Below are positions 8,492 to 17,480 of a stretch of 64,000 nucleotides of DNA, one piece after another. The translations under genes and the position numbers were made by a program. The number at the start of each line of letters is the position of its first letter. Position 1 is the stretch's first letter. The DNA lies in NCBI RefSeq assembly GCF_036894955.1, contig NZ_CP145905.1:1247501-1311500 (forward strand), in the 5' to 3' direction. Under the pieces are notes generated by a model. The model did no database searches, was not told where the DNA came from, and saw nothing but the letters and a program-made list of their open reading frames with translations. This stretch comes from Paenibacillus sp. KS-LC4 (lineage in GTDB: Bacteria; Bacillota; Bacilli; Paenibacillales; Paenibacillaceae).

Positions 8492-9207
8492 AAATTAGGC
8501 TTTTACTCGTGGACGATCATCAAATTGTTTTGAAGGGCATTGCTTTTTTTCTGAGCTTGCAGCCGGATTTTGAAATTGTCGGAGAGGCAGCCAATGGACA
8601 GGAAGCGGTGGAGAAAGCGGCTGAGCTGCAGCCGGATCTGATCTTGATGGATTTGCAAATGCCTGTTATGGACGGCATAGAAGCAAGCCGAATCATTGCC
8701 GAGCAGCATCCGGGGATAAAGGTGCTGGTGCTGACCAGCTTCGCTGACCGCAGCCATATTGTACCTGCTCTACAGGCGGGGGCAATTGGCTACATGCTGA
8801 AGGATGTCGCACCGGATCAACTAGCGGAGGCGATACGGAGCGCCTATAAAGGCAATATTCAGCTGCATCCCGATATTACCGGCGTGTTAATTGGTGCGGG
8901 AGCAGCCTCTTCACCGCTCGATGATATAGAGGAGCGCTTATTCCATTCGCCCCTGCAAGCAGAGTCGAAGCGCGATGGATCGCGATCCAAGTCAGATCAA
9001 ATAGCCTTTGCTTCGCTGACGCCCCGTGAAACGGAGGTGCTCAGGCAATTGATGAAAGGAAGCAGCAATAAAGAAATTGCCCAGGCATTAGTCGTTGCTG
9101 AAAAAACAGTCAAAACACACGTCAGCAGCATTCTTGGCAAGCTTGATGTAACGGATCGAACACAGGCTGCGCTGCGTGGCATTCATTATTTGGGCCCGGA
9201 GGCGTAA
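8488..9207 (+). CDS. NarL/LuxR-family response regulator
   Basis: This is the cognate regulator of the preceding kinase. The receiver domain (about 1-120) has the acidic pair in LLVDDH, phosphoacceptor D55 in LMDLQMP, T/S in VLTSF and K in MLKDVAP. A LuxR-type helix-turn-helix (about 177-232) contains LTPRETEVL and NKEIAQALVVAEKTVKTHV. An unusually long charged linker of about 50 residues separates the domains. The start overlaps the kinase stop codon, so the two proteins are probably made in fixed ratio. Targets are not evident; the adjoining oxidase operon and the azoreductase are candidates. Confidence 0.92.
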   Translation: MKIRLLLVDDHQIVLKGIAFFLSLQPDFEIVGEAANGQEAVEKAAELQPDLILMDLQMPVMDGIEASRIIAEQHPGIKVLVLTSFADRSHIVPALQAGAIGYMLKDVAPDQLAEAIRSAYKGNIQLHPDITGVLIGAGAASSPLDDIEERLFHSPLQAESKRDGSRSKSDQIAFASLTPRETEVLRQLMKGSSNKEIAQALVVAEKTVKTHVSSILGKLDVTDRTQAALRGIHYLGPEA

Positions 9208-9362
9208 GTCTGGACTTAAGCCCTCCGCGCCTCTAAGCTGGCGATTTTCATGCTATTGGCCGATGATTTGTGAGCACAAGGCTTGTAAAATAAAGCTTAT
9301 CACAAATACACAATAGAGAAGCTGCCCGAATAGAGCGCTTTTTTACGGAGGGAATATTGATT

Positions 9363-9989
9363 ATGAGTACTGTACTTTTTGTAAAAGCAAATGATCGTGG
9401 CTTAGACCAAGCGGTTAGCGTAAAGCTTTATCAAGCTTTTCTCGATTCATATAAAGAAACACATCCGAATGATGTCGTGACAGAGCTCGATTTGTTCCAA
9501 GAAGAGCTTCCGTATATGAATGCTAATATGATTAACGGCAATTTCAAGGCGCCACGCGGCTATGAGCTGACACCAGAAGAGCAAGCAGCGGTTGACGTTT
9601 CCGGCAAATATATTGATCAATTTCTTGCGGCGGATAAAGTTGTTTTCGGCTTCCCGCTGTGGAATTTGACGATTCCTGCTGTGCTGCACACTTATATTGA
9701 CTACATTTACCAAGCAGGCAAAACATTTAAATATACCGAGCAAGGTCCAGTTGGCCTTATTCCTGATAAGAAGGTTGCTCTGCTTAATGCAAGAGGCGGC
9801 GTATACTCCGAAGGTCCGGCAGCGGCAGCAGAAATGTCCCTCAATTATGTCCGCAACATTATGCAGTTTTTCGGCGTAACGAATTTCGAAATCGTGATTG
9901 CAGAAGGTCACAACCAAATGCCAAATGAAGCGGAAGCGATTGTTGCTCATGCCATTGAAGAAGCGAAAGCAGCAGCAGCGCGTTTCTAA
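9363..9989 (+). CDS. azoR: FMN-dependent NADH-azoreductase
   Basis: This 208-aa flavodoxin-like protein matches the AzoR family. The enzyme uses FMN and NADH to reduce azo bonds and quinones by two-electron transfer and probably serves in quinone or electrophile detoxification. Family marks include FVKANDRG at the N-terminus, the FMN-phosphate loop, FGFPLWNLTIPAVLHTYIDY, and NARGGVYSEGP in the flavin-binding edge. ACGGAGGG at 9345-9352 supports the ATG at 9363 rather than a TTG two codons earlier. It is monocistronic, with a strong terminator. Confidence 0.92.
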   Translation: MSTVLFVKANDRGLDQAVSVKLYQAFLDSYKETHPNDVVTELDLFQEELPYMNANMINGNFKAPRGYELTPEEQAAVDVSGKYIDQFLAADKVVFGFPLWNLTIPAVLHTYIDYIYQAGKTFKYTEQGPVGLIPDKKVALLNARGGVYSEGPAAAAEMSLNYVRNIMQFFGVTNFEIVIAEGHNQMPNEAEAIVAHAIEEAKAAAARF

Positions 9990-10015
9990 TTTGCAGCATA
10001 TAATGGAAAGTAGTA

Positions 10016-10058
10016 AAGCCTTGTCCAGTGCCTAATAGGTGCTGGACAAGGCTTTTTT
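10016..10058 (+). terminator. Strong terminator after azoR
   Basis: A long stem (AAGCCTTGTCCAG pairing with CTGGACAAGGCTT) is capped by a short loop and followed by six T residues. It is a textbook intrinsic terminator 26 bp after the azoreductase stop. Confidence 0.9.
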
Positions 10059-10144
10059 GTCTTACTGCTGCCGGATCGTTCGGATAGAGTAGTAAAGCAG
10101 AATAAGGCAGCAAAGCAGCTTTGTAAAAATTTGCTGGCGATGGA

Positions 10145-10173
10145 TTGACAACGAAAGAGGGTGTGTTTATACT
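10145..10173 (+). promoter_or_regulatory. Sigma-A promoter of the GntR-ABC operon
   Basis: TTGACA (10145-10150) and TATACT (10168-10173) are spaced by exactly 17 bp, a near-perfect sigma-A promoter. The -10 element lies inside the left arm of a long inverted repeat, so a bound repressor would block polymerase directly. Confidence 0.8.
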
Positions 10174-10197
10174 GTGTATAAAGATATATACAGTATA
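10168..10197 (+). promoter_or_regulatory. Operator-like inverted repeat for the YtrA-type GntR regulator
   Basis: Two 13-bp arms (TATACTGTGTATA and TATATACAGTATA) are complementary except at one position and are separated by 4 bp. The repeat starts at the -10 hexamer. Autoregulated GntR/YtrA regulators of ABC operons commonly bind such palindromes. Assignment to the regulator encoded 0.8 kb downstream is inference from operon structure. Confidence 0.7.
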
Positions 10198-10219
10198 CAG
10201 AGTGACAGGAGGAAAGCTT

Positions 10220-10933
10220 GTGAGTATGTGGCAAGGGGCATGTCATATTTTAATTTACGAATTGCGGAAGACTCGTTGGGGTTTTCTAGGCTCGTTCTTT
10301 TTAGCTTTATATTTGGCGATTATTGGGGGGGCGCTCTTCCAGCTAGATGAGCCGCTGGTTGTGGCAGCCGAGTATTGGCCCATTGATTTTGTTTTTCTCA
10401 CGACGCTTCCTTGTTTAGGCTTTGTGCTGAGCCATACGAATATGCTCTCTTGGCGTCAAGATACCTTTAGCGGGAAGCTGGCTGAATGGCGCATCTTGCC
10501 GATATCGCTGCCTCAGTTAATTTGGGGAAGGCTGCTGCAAATTGTGGTTATACTGCTTCCGATGCAGATTGTTTTTTTCCTCAGTCAGTATTTTTGGGTT
10601 AATGGGATGAAAGAAACGATTTCTCCGGGCTCTTATATTTTATTCGGATTATTCTGGTTTCTATACTCACTTGGTATGGCAGCAACCTATGCCATTTGGG
10701 AGTACGGCTACAGTGGAAAAACGTATATGCTCGTTTGTATAGTCTATAGCGTTTTTTATCTGTTGCTCACGTTCTTGCTTAGTGTCAATGATATTTCGAT
10801 TGTCCAAAGCTTGTTAAGTGCAATGGAAAATGGCGAGTGGTGGTATTTGTTAATCGGATTATTGATAAGTATCGTTGGCATTGCCGTCAGCTATATGAGT
10901 CTTAAACGCCGTTTGGAAACACGAAGCTTTTAA
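10220..10933 (+). CDS. ABC-2-type permease of the GntR-controlled operon
   Basis: This 237-aa protein with six hydrophobic helices resembles ABC-2 permeases of YtrC/D or lantibiotic-immunity type exporters, though identity to a named family is weak. The GTG at 10220 is chosen because AGGAGG at 10207-10212 lies at 7-nt spacing. The longer frame upstream would start inside the promoter and operator. It is the first gene of the operon, ahead of the GntR regulator and two ATPases. Its partner is most likely the ATPase at 11384. Substrate unknown; relatives are induced by cell-wall-active antibiotics. Confidence 0.72.
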   Translation: MSMWQGACHILIYELRKTRWGFLGSFFLALYLAIIGGALFQLDEPLVVAAEYWPIDFVFLTTLPCLGFVLSHTNMLSWRQDTFSGKLAEWRILPISLPQLIWGRLLQIVVILLPMQIVFFLSQYFWVNGMKETISPGSYILFGLFWFLYSLGMAATYAIWEYGYSGKTYMLVCIVYSVFYLLLTFLLSVNDISIVQSLLSAMENGEWWYLLIGLLISIVGIAVSYMSLKRRLETRSF

Positions 10934-10973
10934 AAAGCAAGACATTCAGTAATTAAGCAAAGAAGGTGAAGCC

Positions 10974-11363
10974 GTGTGGCTGCCGATTCAAATTAATGAG
11001 CAAAGCGCAGAACCGCTTTATTATCAAATAGAAGTACAGCTGAAAGCGCTGATTGTTAGTGGACAACTGGCCGAAGGAACGCTGCTCCCGTCTATTCGGG
11101 AGTTTGCACAATCGTTGAAATGCAGCGTCATTACCGTTCGACGGGTTTATCAGGATTTGGAGTCGGAAGGGCTGCTGCGAACGAGGCAGGGAACGGGAAC
11201 CTACGTTGCTGCGGTTGAGCAGGGTGATCGTGATCGCTATCGGCTAAATGCTGTAGTTGAAGCATTCGAGACAGCAATTACAGCGGGACAGCGAGTGAAG
11301 TGCTCCCGCGAGGAACTGGAACGGATTTTTCGCGAGCAGTTGGAGAAGCTTTTTAAGGATTAA
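10974..11363 (+). CDS. GntR-family regulator, YtrA subfamily
   Basis: This 129-aa protein has an N-terminal winged helix (about 10-80, with PSIREFAQSLKCSVITVRR and a wing ending in RQGTGTYVA) and a short helical C-terminus of about 50 residues. That architecture, without a large ligand domain, is the YtrA subfamily, whose members repress the ABC operon that encodes them. The GTG start follows AAGAAGGTG. The likely operator is the inverted repeat over the operon promoter at 10168-10197. Confidence 0.9.
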   Translation: MWLPIQINEQSAEPLYYQIEVQLKALIVSGQLAEGTLLPSIREFAQSLKCSVITVRRVYQDLESEGLLRTRQGTGTYVAAVEQGDRDRYRLNAVVEAFETAITAGQRVKCSREELERIFREQLEKLFKD

Positions 11364-11383
11364 GCATAGAGGGAGGGCAAGTC

Positions 11384-12295
11384 ATGAGCAACGATATTGC
11401 TATACGAATACACGAAGTAGAGCTGCGGCATGAGCGGTTCCAACTGGGCCCTTATTCACTGGAAGTACCGAAGGGCTGCGTCACCGCAATTGTTGGTCCG
11501 AATGGCTCGGGCAAAAGCTCGACCTTCCGAATGCTGCTGAACCTGATTAAGCCGGATAAGGGCGAGCTGAGCATTCTCGGACATTCTATTGCAGATCACA
11601 AGGATATGGGATGGAAAAATAAAATCGGTTATGTACCAGAGCTGTTTGGCAGCCATGATAATAGGTTAAGAGCCTCGGACAAGACGGAATTTGTGCGAAA
11701 ATGGTATCCGAATTGGGATGTAAACCTGTATCGTGAAATTTTGCGAATGTTCGAGGTCGATGACAGCATCAGGCTTGGCAAAATGTCCAAGGGGACGCGG
11801 CGCAAGTATGAATTTGCACTTGTGCTTGCCCATCGCCCTGAGCTGCTGCTCCTTGATGAGCCTTCCTCTGGCTTCGATCCGTTGGCTTGGCGCAGCATGA
11901 TGAGCTTTCTGCACAATTATATGAATGATGGAGAGCGGACGATTCTTATGGCCTCCCACGTTGTAGAGGAGGTAAAGCGTCTCGCGGATTATATCGTCTT
12001 TATGTCGCAGGGCCGTATACTCGGCATGTACGAGAAAGATGAGCTGCTTAGCAGCTGGCATATGTTTTATGTGAGTGGCAGCTCGCTTGATGGTAGGGAT
12101 GTCAAGAGCATCCCCGGCGATTGCATAATCGAGGATGCAGGCGGCGGAAATATGCAAATCATTACGCGGCAGGCACGGGACACCGAGCGGTGGCTGGAGC
12201 AGTCGGGCATTCAGATCATGGGGCGGCAGCCGCTCGACCTTGATGATATTTTGGCGATCTTAATTGATCAGGACAGACAGCATATTAGAGCATAA
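11384..12295 (+). CDS. ABC transporter ATP-binding protein (YtrB-like)
   Basis: This 303-aa ATPase has Walker A GPNGSGKSS (about 38-46), a degenerate signature MSKGTRRK in place of LSGGQ, Walker B LLLLDEPSSGFDP and a switch His in ASHVVEE. A C-terminal extension of about 90 residues follows the nucleotide-binding domain, as in YtrB-like exporters. GGGAGGG precedes the ATG. It probably energises the permease at 10220. Its end overlaps the spacer before the second ATPase by only 19 bp, so they are co-transcribed. Confidence 0.88.
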   Translation: MSNDIAIRIHEVELRHERFQLGPYSLEVPKGCVTAIVGPNGSGKSSTFRMLLNLIKPDKGELSILGHSIADHKDMGWKNKIGYVPELFGSHDNRLRASDKTEFVRKWYPNWDVNLYREILRMFEVDDSIRLGKMSKGTRRKYEFALVLAHRPELLLLDEPSSGFDPLAWRSMMSFLHNYMNDGERTILMASHVVEEVKRLADYIVFMSQGRILGMYEKDELLSSWHMFYVSGSSLDGRDVKSIPGDCIIEDAGGGNMQIITRQARDTERWLEQSGIQIMGRQPLDLDDILAILIDQDRQHIRA

Positions 12296-12314
12296 TAACG
12301 AGGAGGCTACGACG

Positions 12315-13217
12315 ATGAATCCATTAAAAATCGAACAAATTTATAAGCAATATGGCGATAAAACAGCCGTAAATGGCATTAGTCTAGAAGTAGGAGAAGG
12401 AGAAATTTACGGCCTGCTAGGTGCGAATGGCGCGGGCAAAACGACGACGATGCGTATGGTGCTGGGACTTATTTTTCCCGATGGGGGCCAAATTTTATAT
12501 AACGGTAAGCCATACAGCCATAATCAGCTGCAAATGCTCGGTTATTTGCCGGAGGAGAGGGGCATGTATCCGCGTGTTCGTGTAAGCGACCAACTGCTGT
12601 ACTTGGCGAAGCTGCGGGGGATGTCGAAGCGGGATGCCGATCAAAGCCTAAAGTATTGGCTGGAAAAATTCGGCGTGCCGGAATATTACAATAAGAAGCT
12701 GGAGGAGCTGTCGAAGGGCAACCAGCAGAAAATCCAGTTTATCGCCTCGGTCATTCATAAGCCGAAAATCGTCATTCTGGATGAAGCCTTTAGCGGGCTT
12801 GACCCCGTGAACGTAGAGCTGCTGAAGGCTGCGGTGAAGGAGCTCCGTGAAGAAGGCACGACTATGCTGTTCTCGACACACCGTATGGAGCATGTGGAGG
12901 AGCTGTGCCGCAATATTACGATTATGCACCGCTCGAACGCGGTGCTGCAAGGCAATCTTAAGGAGCTCAAGGGGCAGTATCCACGCGAGCGCGTCATGCT
13001 GGGAACCGAGCGCACCGTGAAGGGGCTGGAGACGCTGAAAGGCGTAACGAATGTGCAGCGCAATGAATCAGGCTACGAGCTCCGAATTGAGAACGAAGCG
13101 GCGGGCGGGCTTATTTTACGCCATGCGATGGAGCAGACAGAGGTTCGACGCTTTGAGATAATGGAGCCAACCTTAAACGAAATCTTTATAAAATTGGTGG
13201 GTGAAAAGCATGAGTAA
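12315..13217 (+). CDS. ABC-2 exporter ATPase (NatA/YhaQ-like)
   Basis: This 300-aa ATPase shows Walker A GANGAGKTT, signature ELSKGNQQK, Walker B IVILDEAFSGLDP and H-loop STHRMEH. The C-terminal 80 residues, with a DUF4162-like fold, are typical of NatA/YhaQ-type exporters paired with NatB/YhaP permeases. GAGGAGG at 12300-12306 sets the ATG at 12315; the frame stays open 17 codons upstream into the previous gene without a ribosome binding site. It overlaps the permease gene by 8 bp. Confidence 0.9.
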   Translation: MNPLKIEQIYKQYGDKTAVNGISLEVGEGEIYGLLGANGAGKTTTMRMVLGLIFPDGGQILYNGKPYSHNQLQMLGYLPEERGMYPRVRVSDQLLYLAKLRGMSKRDADQSLKYWLEKFGVPEYYNKKLEELSKGNQQKIQFIASVIHKPKIVILDEAFSGLDPVNVELLKAAVKELREEGTTMLFSTHRMEHVEELCRNITIMHRSNAVLQGNLKELKGQYPRERVMLGTERTVKGLETLKGVTNVQRNESGYELRIENEAAGGLILRHAMEQTEVRRFEIMEPTLNEIFIKLVGEKHE

Positions 13218-14529
13218 TTTTTGGACAGTCGTCAGCTTTACCGTTCGCAATAAGTTTCGGACTAAATCCTTTCTCGTTATGACATTGATCTTCGCAATCA
13301 TTATTACGATTGGCGCTAATTTGCCTTATCTAATTTCCTTATTTAACAATGACAGTGTAAAAACGGCCTCGATCGGCTATATTCAGTCGGAAGCGGGCAG
13401 CGCGGCCGAAGGAACAAAGCTTGCCGAGCAGCTCAAAGCTTATTATTCGCAGCAGGAGCAGCCTAATGTGGTGCTGGTTGATTTTGCGGACACAGGCACG
13501 GATGCTGGCAATGAGCAGGCACTTAAGCAGGGCATTATTGATCAGAAAATTAAAGGGTATTTGACCTTTGGCGACGTTCAGGCCAATGGCCTGCCAGCTG
13601 TAACTTATAAGTCTGAGAAGCTGATGGATGAATCCACAACTCGTTCGCTGCAAGGTGCTCTGCAAACGATCCGCACCGAAATGATTTTCAAGGAAGCGGG
13701 ACTGAGCGAGGAGCAGAAGGTGCAGCTATTCGCGCCAGTTTCAATTGAAACGATGCAAATTGCTGCGGAAGCGGGAACAGGGTCTAATACTGATGGTTTA
13801 TCGCCACAGCAGCAAGCGGTCAATATGGGACTCGTATCCATTATCGTCATTATGCTGTTCTTCGTCATTATGGTGACGGGGCAACTGATTGCGACAGAAA
13901 TTACATCGGAGAAGGGCTCGCGGGTTATGGAAATACTCATTACTAGCGTATCGCCGCTGACGCAAATGTTCGGAAAGGTGTTCGGCATGTTCCTCGTCGG
14001 CTTGTTCCAACTGGTGCTGTATGGAGCCGTAATGATCATTAATTTATCGTTGCCGCAAAATAAAAATGCGTTTATGAATTGGAACATTGATTTCAATCAA
14101 ATTAACCCATCGCTGATTGTATATGCAATCATCTACTACTTGGCAGGCTATTTCCTATATGCGATGCTGTATGCGGCGATTGGCTCCATTGTAAGCCGGA
14201 CGGAAGATTTGGCGCAGGCAGTTATGCCGATTACAATTCTGTCGCTAGCAGGCTTCTACATTAGCACATTCAGCATTTCTAATCCGGATACGATGCTCGT
14301 GAAGGTTGCTTCCTATGTGCCGTTCTTCTCGCCATTCGTCATGATGCTGCGAATTGGACTGACGAACCCGCCAGTGTGGCAGGTGCTGCTGTCGTTGGGC
14401 ATTTTGTTCGTATCCATCTACATCTTCGGCTGGCTGGGCGCGAAAATCTATCGCACCGGCGTCCTGATGTACGGCAAGCGCCCGACTTTTAAAGAACTGA
14501 TTAAGGCTATGCGTGCGTATAAGGTTTAA
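13210..14529 (+). CDS. ABC-2 exporter permease (NatB/YhaP-like)
   Basis: This 439-aa permease has one N-terminal helix, an extracytoplasmic domain of about 150 residues (rich in Gln/Glu, around 40-195) and then five or six helices with GSRVMEILITSVSP at the conserved coupling region. This is the YhaP/NatB layout, known in Bacillus for Na+ or drug export; the substrate here is not shown. The ATG at 13210 is preferred over GTG at 13201 because GGTGGGTG lies directly before it. It is the last gene of the operon, followed by a strong terminator. Confidence 0.88.
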   Translation: MSNFWTVVSFTVRNKFRTKSFLVMTLIFAIIITIGANLPYLISLFNNDSVKTASIGYIQSEAGSAAEGTKLAEQLKAYYSQQEQPNVVLVDFADTGTDAGNEQALKQGIIDQKIKGYLTFGDVQANGLPAVTYKSEKLMDESTTRSLQGALQTIRTEMIFKEAGLSEEQKVQLFAPVSIETMQIAAEAGTGSNTDGLSPQQQAVNMGLVSIIVIMLFFVIMVTGQLIATEITSEKGSRVMEILITSVSPLTQMFGKVFGMFLVGLFQLVLYGAVMIINLSLPQNKNAFMNWNIDFNQINPSLIVYAIIYYLAGYFLYAMLYAAIGSIVSRTEDLAQAVMPITILSLAGFYISTFSISNPDTMLVKVASYVPFFSPFVMMLRIGLTNPPVWQVLLSLGILFVSIYIFGWLGAKIYRTGVLMYGKRPTFKELIKAMRAYKV

Positions 14530-14600
14530 ATTGTTTTTGAAAGTAAGTTGTAAGATTCTATTATAACTGAGACAAAGTACAATACATGTTTGAGACAACC

Positions 14601-14646
14601 AAAACCCTTGATACATCAGGAGATACCGATGTATCAAGGGTTTTTT
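14601..14646 (+). terminator. Terminator of the GntR-ABC operon
   Basis: A 15-16-bp stem (AAACCCTTGATACATC with its complement) encloses a 10-nt loop and ends in six T residues. Beyond it, the rest of the 309-bp gap before the fucosidase is AT-rich and shows no gene. Confidence 0.92.
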
Positions 14647-14838
14647 ATGACCGAAAAGGGCTGGATCAATTAAATAAAAACTTAAGTATATTAGATGATC
14701 AGGTTTTTTTGCGTTTAAGCTCAGGCTAGTATAGAAGAGGATAGAATAGTTCATGCATAAGTTAATTTTCTACATTCTATATGAATAAGGCATAACTTAG
14801 AATGAAAGAGTCTTTTTAGTGAGGGAGGACGATGAAAC

Positions 14839-17109
14839 TTGTTGAATAACGGACAAAAAAATAAATTATGGTATAAAGAGCCGGCCTCGGAGTGGAATGA
14901 GGCGCTTCCTATTGGCAATGGTCGATTAGGTGCGATGATCTTTGGTGGCGTATATGAAGAGAAGCTTCAACTAAATGAGGATACGGTGTGGTACGGCGGA
15001 CCGCGGGATAGGAATAATGAAGATGCGCTGCCTCATTTGCCGCAGCTGCGGGAGCTGTTAATGCAAGGACGGCTGAAGGAAGCCGAGGAGCTCGCAGCCC
15101 TTACACTGCCGGGTCTGCCGGAAACCCAGCGGCATTATTTGCCGCTCGGTGATCTGCTCCTTACGATGGGTGGACATGACCAAGAGGCTAAGGATTACCG
15201 GCGGGAGCTGGATTTGTCTGACGGAGTGGCAAGGGTCAGTTATCGTATAGGTGCTGCAAGCTGCACCCGGGAGCTGTTCGCCAGTCATCCTGACCAGACG
15301 ATTGTGCTGCGGTTTACTGCCGATACACCAGGAGCGATATCACTGAAGGCCCGATTCAACCGCAATCAGTGGAGGTATATGGAGAAGACGGAAAAATGGG
15401 GTCATAACGGACTGGTCATGAAAGGCGAATGCGGGGGTGAAGGGGGAAGTCAGTTCCGGGTGGTGCTTAAGGCTGTCCTTGAAGGGGGAAGCTGCCGGAC
15501 GGTTGGTGAGCATCTCCTTATTGAGAAGGCGGACAGTGTAACCTTATTGCTGATGGCGGCTACTACCTTTCGTTACAACGATCCCGAGACACACTGCAAA
15601 TTACAGCTAAGCGCATTGGAGAAGCTGCCGTATAATGAATTACTCGTTCGGCACACTCAGGATTACAAAGCCCTATATAATCGGGTGGAGCTAGAGCTTC
15701 CGGCGGATAATGGCGGGGCAATGGTCGAGCTGCCAACTGATGAAAGGCTAGGCAGGTTCAAGGAAGGGAAGGCGGACAATGGTTTAGTCGCCCTTTACTT
15801 TCAGTATGGGCGCTATCTGCTGATCTCCTCCAGTCGTCCCGGTTCTTTGCCAGCTAATTTGCAGGGCATCTGGAATGACAGTTTTCTGCCGCCATGGGAC
15901 AGTAAATATACGATTAATATTAATACTCAGATGAACTACTGGCTGGCGGAAAATAGTAATTTAGCGGATTGTCACGAGCCTTTATTTGAGCTGATTGAAC
16001 GGATGAGAGAGCCTGGCCGCCGCACAGCTAGAGTCATGTATGACTGCGGAGGCTTTACAGCCCATCATAATACAGACATCTGGGCGGATACCGCCCCGCA
16101 GGATACTTATTTGCCGGCTTCCTTCTGGCCGATGGGCGCAGCATGGCTCTGCCTGCATCTCTGGGAGCATTATCGTTTTGGAAAGGATTGCTCCTTTCTG
16201 GAACAGGCCTATGAAACCATGAAGGAGGCGGCAGAGTTTTTACTGGATTATTTAATAGAAGATACAGAAGGAAGGCTGGTCACCTGTCCATCTGTATCTC
16301 CTGAGAACCGTTACTCCTTGCCCGGAGGGGAGAGCGGTGTACTCTGCGTGGGTGCCTCTATGGATTTTCAAATCATTAGGGCTTTGTTCGGCGCTTGCAT
16401 AAGCAGCAGTGAAATTCTGAATCGGGATCAGCCGTTCGCTGAAGAGCTTGCCGCAGCGCTGAAACGGCTGCCGCTGCCGCAGATCGGCAAATATGGACAG
16501 GTTCAGGAATGGATGGAGGATTATGAGGAGTCGGAACCGGGTCACCGTCATATTTCCCATCTGTTTGCCCTCTATCCTGGCGACGAGTTTAATCTGGAGC
16601 AGACGCCAGAGCTTGCGGCTGCATCCCGTGTAACACTGGAGCGCAGGCTGAGCGCCGGCGGCGGGCACACGGGATGGAGCCGTGCCTGGATTATTAATTT
16701 TTGGGCACGTCTTCAGGATGGGGAGAAAGCTCTCTCCAATGTTGTGGCATTATTAGATCATTCGACACTGCCTAATCTGTTCGACAATCATCCGCCGTTT
16801 CAAATAGACGGCAACTTTGGTGGAGCGGCAGGCATCGCCGAGATGCTTTTGCAGAGTCATACTGGGGAAATTCTGCTCCTGCCAGCTCTGCCGGAGGCAT
16901 GGAGCACTGGCTTTTTCCGTGGTCTTAGAGCGCGTGGAGGATTTACTGTAAGCTTGCAGTGGTCGGAATTGAAGGTGGTAGAGGTCAGGGTAGCGTGTAC
17001 AGAGGCTGGCCTATGCACAATAAGCGGGCCGGGTCTCGCGAGGATTGAATTTATGGCTAAAGCGGGACACACCTATTCCTTCTCATCGAACAAGGAAATT
17101 CATTTATAG
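14839..17109 (+). CDS. Glycoside hydrolase family 95 (alpha-L-fucosidase-type)
   Basis: This 756-aa protein matches GH95, inverting enzymes that remove alpha-1,2-L-fucose or L-galactose. Visible are the N-terminal [15 protein letters not shown] block, a linker, and an (alpha/alpha)6 catalytic domain. Likely catalytic residues by analogy with the Bifidobacterium enzyme are N360 and N362 (in NINTQMNYW), acid E489 (SVSPEN) and D657 (QIDGNFGG). There is no signal peptide, so it should act in the cytoplasm on imported oligosaccharides. The start is TTG at 14839 after GAGGGAGGAC; an ATG at 14832 opens only a 5-codon frame. It is a single-gene unit. Substrate could also be a plant xyloglucan or pectin side chain. 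Confidence 0.92.
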   Translation: MLNNGQKNKLWYKEPASEWNEALPIGNGRLGAMIFGGVYEEKLQLNEDTVWYGGPRDRNNEDALPHLPQLRELLMQGRLKEAEELAALTLPGLPETQRHYLPLGDLLLTMGGHDQEAKDYRRELDLSDGVARVSYRIGAASCTRELFASHPDQTIVLRFTADTPGAISLKARFNRNQWRYMEKTEKWGHNGLVMKGECGGEGGSQFRVVLKAVLEGGSCRTVGEHLLIEKADSVTLLLMAATTFRYNDPETHCKLQLSALEKLPYNELLVRHTQDYKALYNRVELELPADNGGAMVELPTDERLGRFKEGKADNGLVALYFQYGRYLLISSSRPGSLPANLQGIWNDSFLPPWDSKYTININTQMNYWLAENSNLADCHEPLFELIERMREPGRRTARVMYDCGGFTAHHNTDIWADTAPQDTYLPASFWPMGAAWLCLHLWEHYRFGKDCSFLEQAYETMKEAAEFLLDYLIEDTEGRLVTCPSVSPENRYSLPGGESGVLCVGASMDFQIIRALFGACISSSEILNRDQPFAEELAAALKRLPLPQIGKYGQVQEWMEDYEESEPGHRHISHLFALYPGDEFNLEQTPELAAASRVTLERRLSAGGGHTGWSRAWIINFWARLQDGEKALSNVVALLDHSTLPNLFDNHPPFQIDGNFGGAAGIAEMLLQSHTGEILLLPALPEAWSTGFFRGLRARGGFTVSLQWSELKVVEVRVACTEAGLCTISGPGLARIEFMAKAGHTYSFSSNKEIHL

Positions 17110-17164
17110 TCTTATTAGCCTTATATATAAGCTTCGAACGTATCCCCAAACTTCTATTATAAGT

Positions 17165-17314
17165 AAGCCAAACAGCGATTGCTCATAAATAGAGAAAGGA
17201 TGTAATTTTTTGATCCTTTCTCTATATTTCTACGCGAAACGGTAGCTTTACCGCCAGAGGACGGCGACAGCCGTTTACGCTCGTGTATGAGGGAATCGTT
17301 GTTTGGCTTTTTTT
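17165..17314 (+). ncRNA. Candidate structured RNA / branched terminator element
   Basis: The outer arms 17165-17187 and 17286-17309 pair over about 22 bp with few mismatches and are followed by seven T residues. Inside are a 13-bp hairpin (17190-17201 with 17213-17225) and a second branch where GCGAAACGG (17234-17242) pairs with CCGTTTACGC (17271-17280), itself enclosing a small CGGTA/TACCG hairpin. This multibranch shape is more than a simple terminator. I recognise no riboswitch or sRNA family. It lies 55 bp after the fucosidase and ends just upstream of the Fur-controlled promoter. It may be an independent small RNA, a 3' UTR fold or a decayed mobile repeat. Confidence 0.4.
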
Positions 17315-17351
17315 GGCTTTGCTTTAGAGGTGGTTATTTGTGAGAAAAGCA

Positions 17352-17380
17352 TTGACTTTCGGTAAAATGGTAGCTAATAT
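17352..17380 (+). promoter_or_regulatory. Sigma-A promoter of siderophore uptake operon
   Basis: TTGACT (17352-17357) and TAATAT (17375-17380) are separated by 17 bp. Two Fur-type palindromes start about 19 bp downstream of the -10 element, around and after the transcription start. Confidence 0.75.
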
Positions 17381-17398
17381 AGCTATTGTGCCCAATCA

Positions 17399-17434
17399 TG
17401 ATAATCATTATCAACATAATGATAAACATTATCG
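17399..17434 (+). promoter_or_regulatory. Two tandem Fur boxes
   Basis: TGATAATCATTATCA (17399-17413) is a perfect 7-1-7 palindrome of the Bacillus Fur/PerR type. A second, TGATAAACATTATCG (17420-17434), matches at most positions. Their position just downstream of the promoter fits repression by Fe-loaded Fur, and the downstream genes encode iron-siderophore uptake. Confidence 0.85.
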
Positions 17435-17480
17435 CAGTAGAATAGCTTTTGATTTTTAGAATAATAGGGGGAGAAACAAA

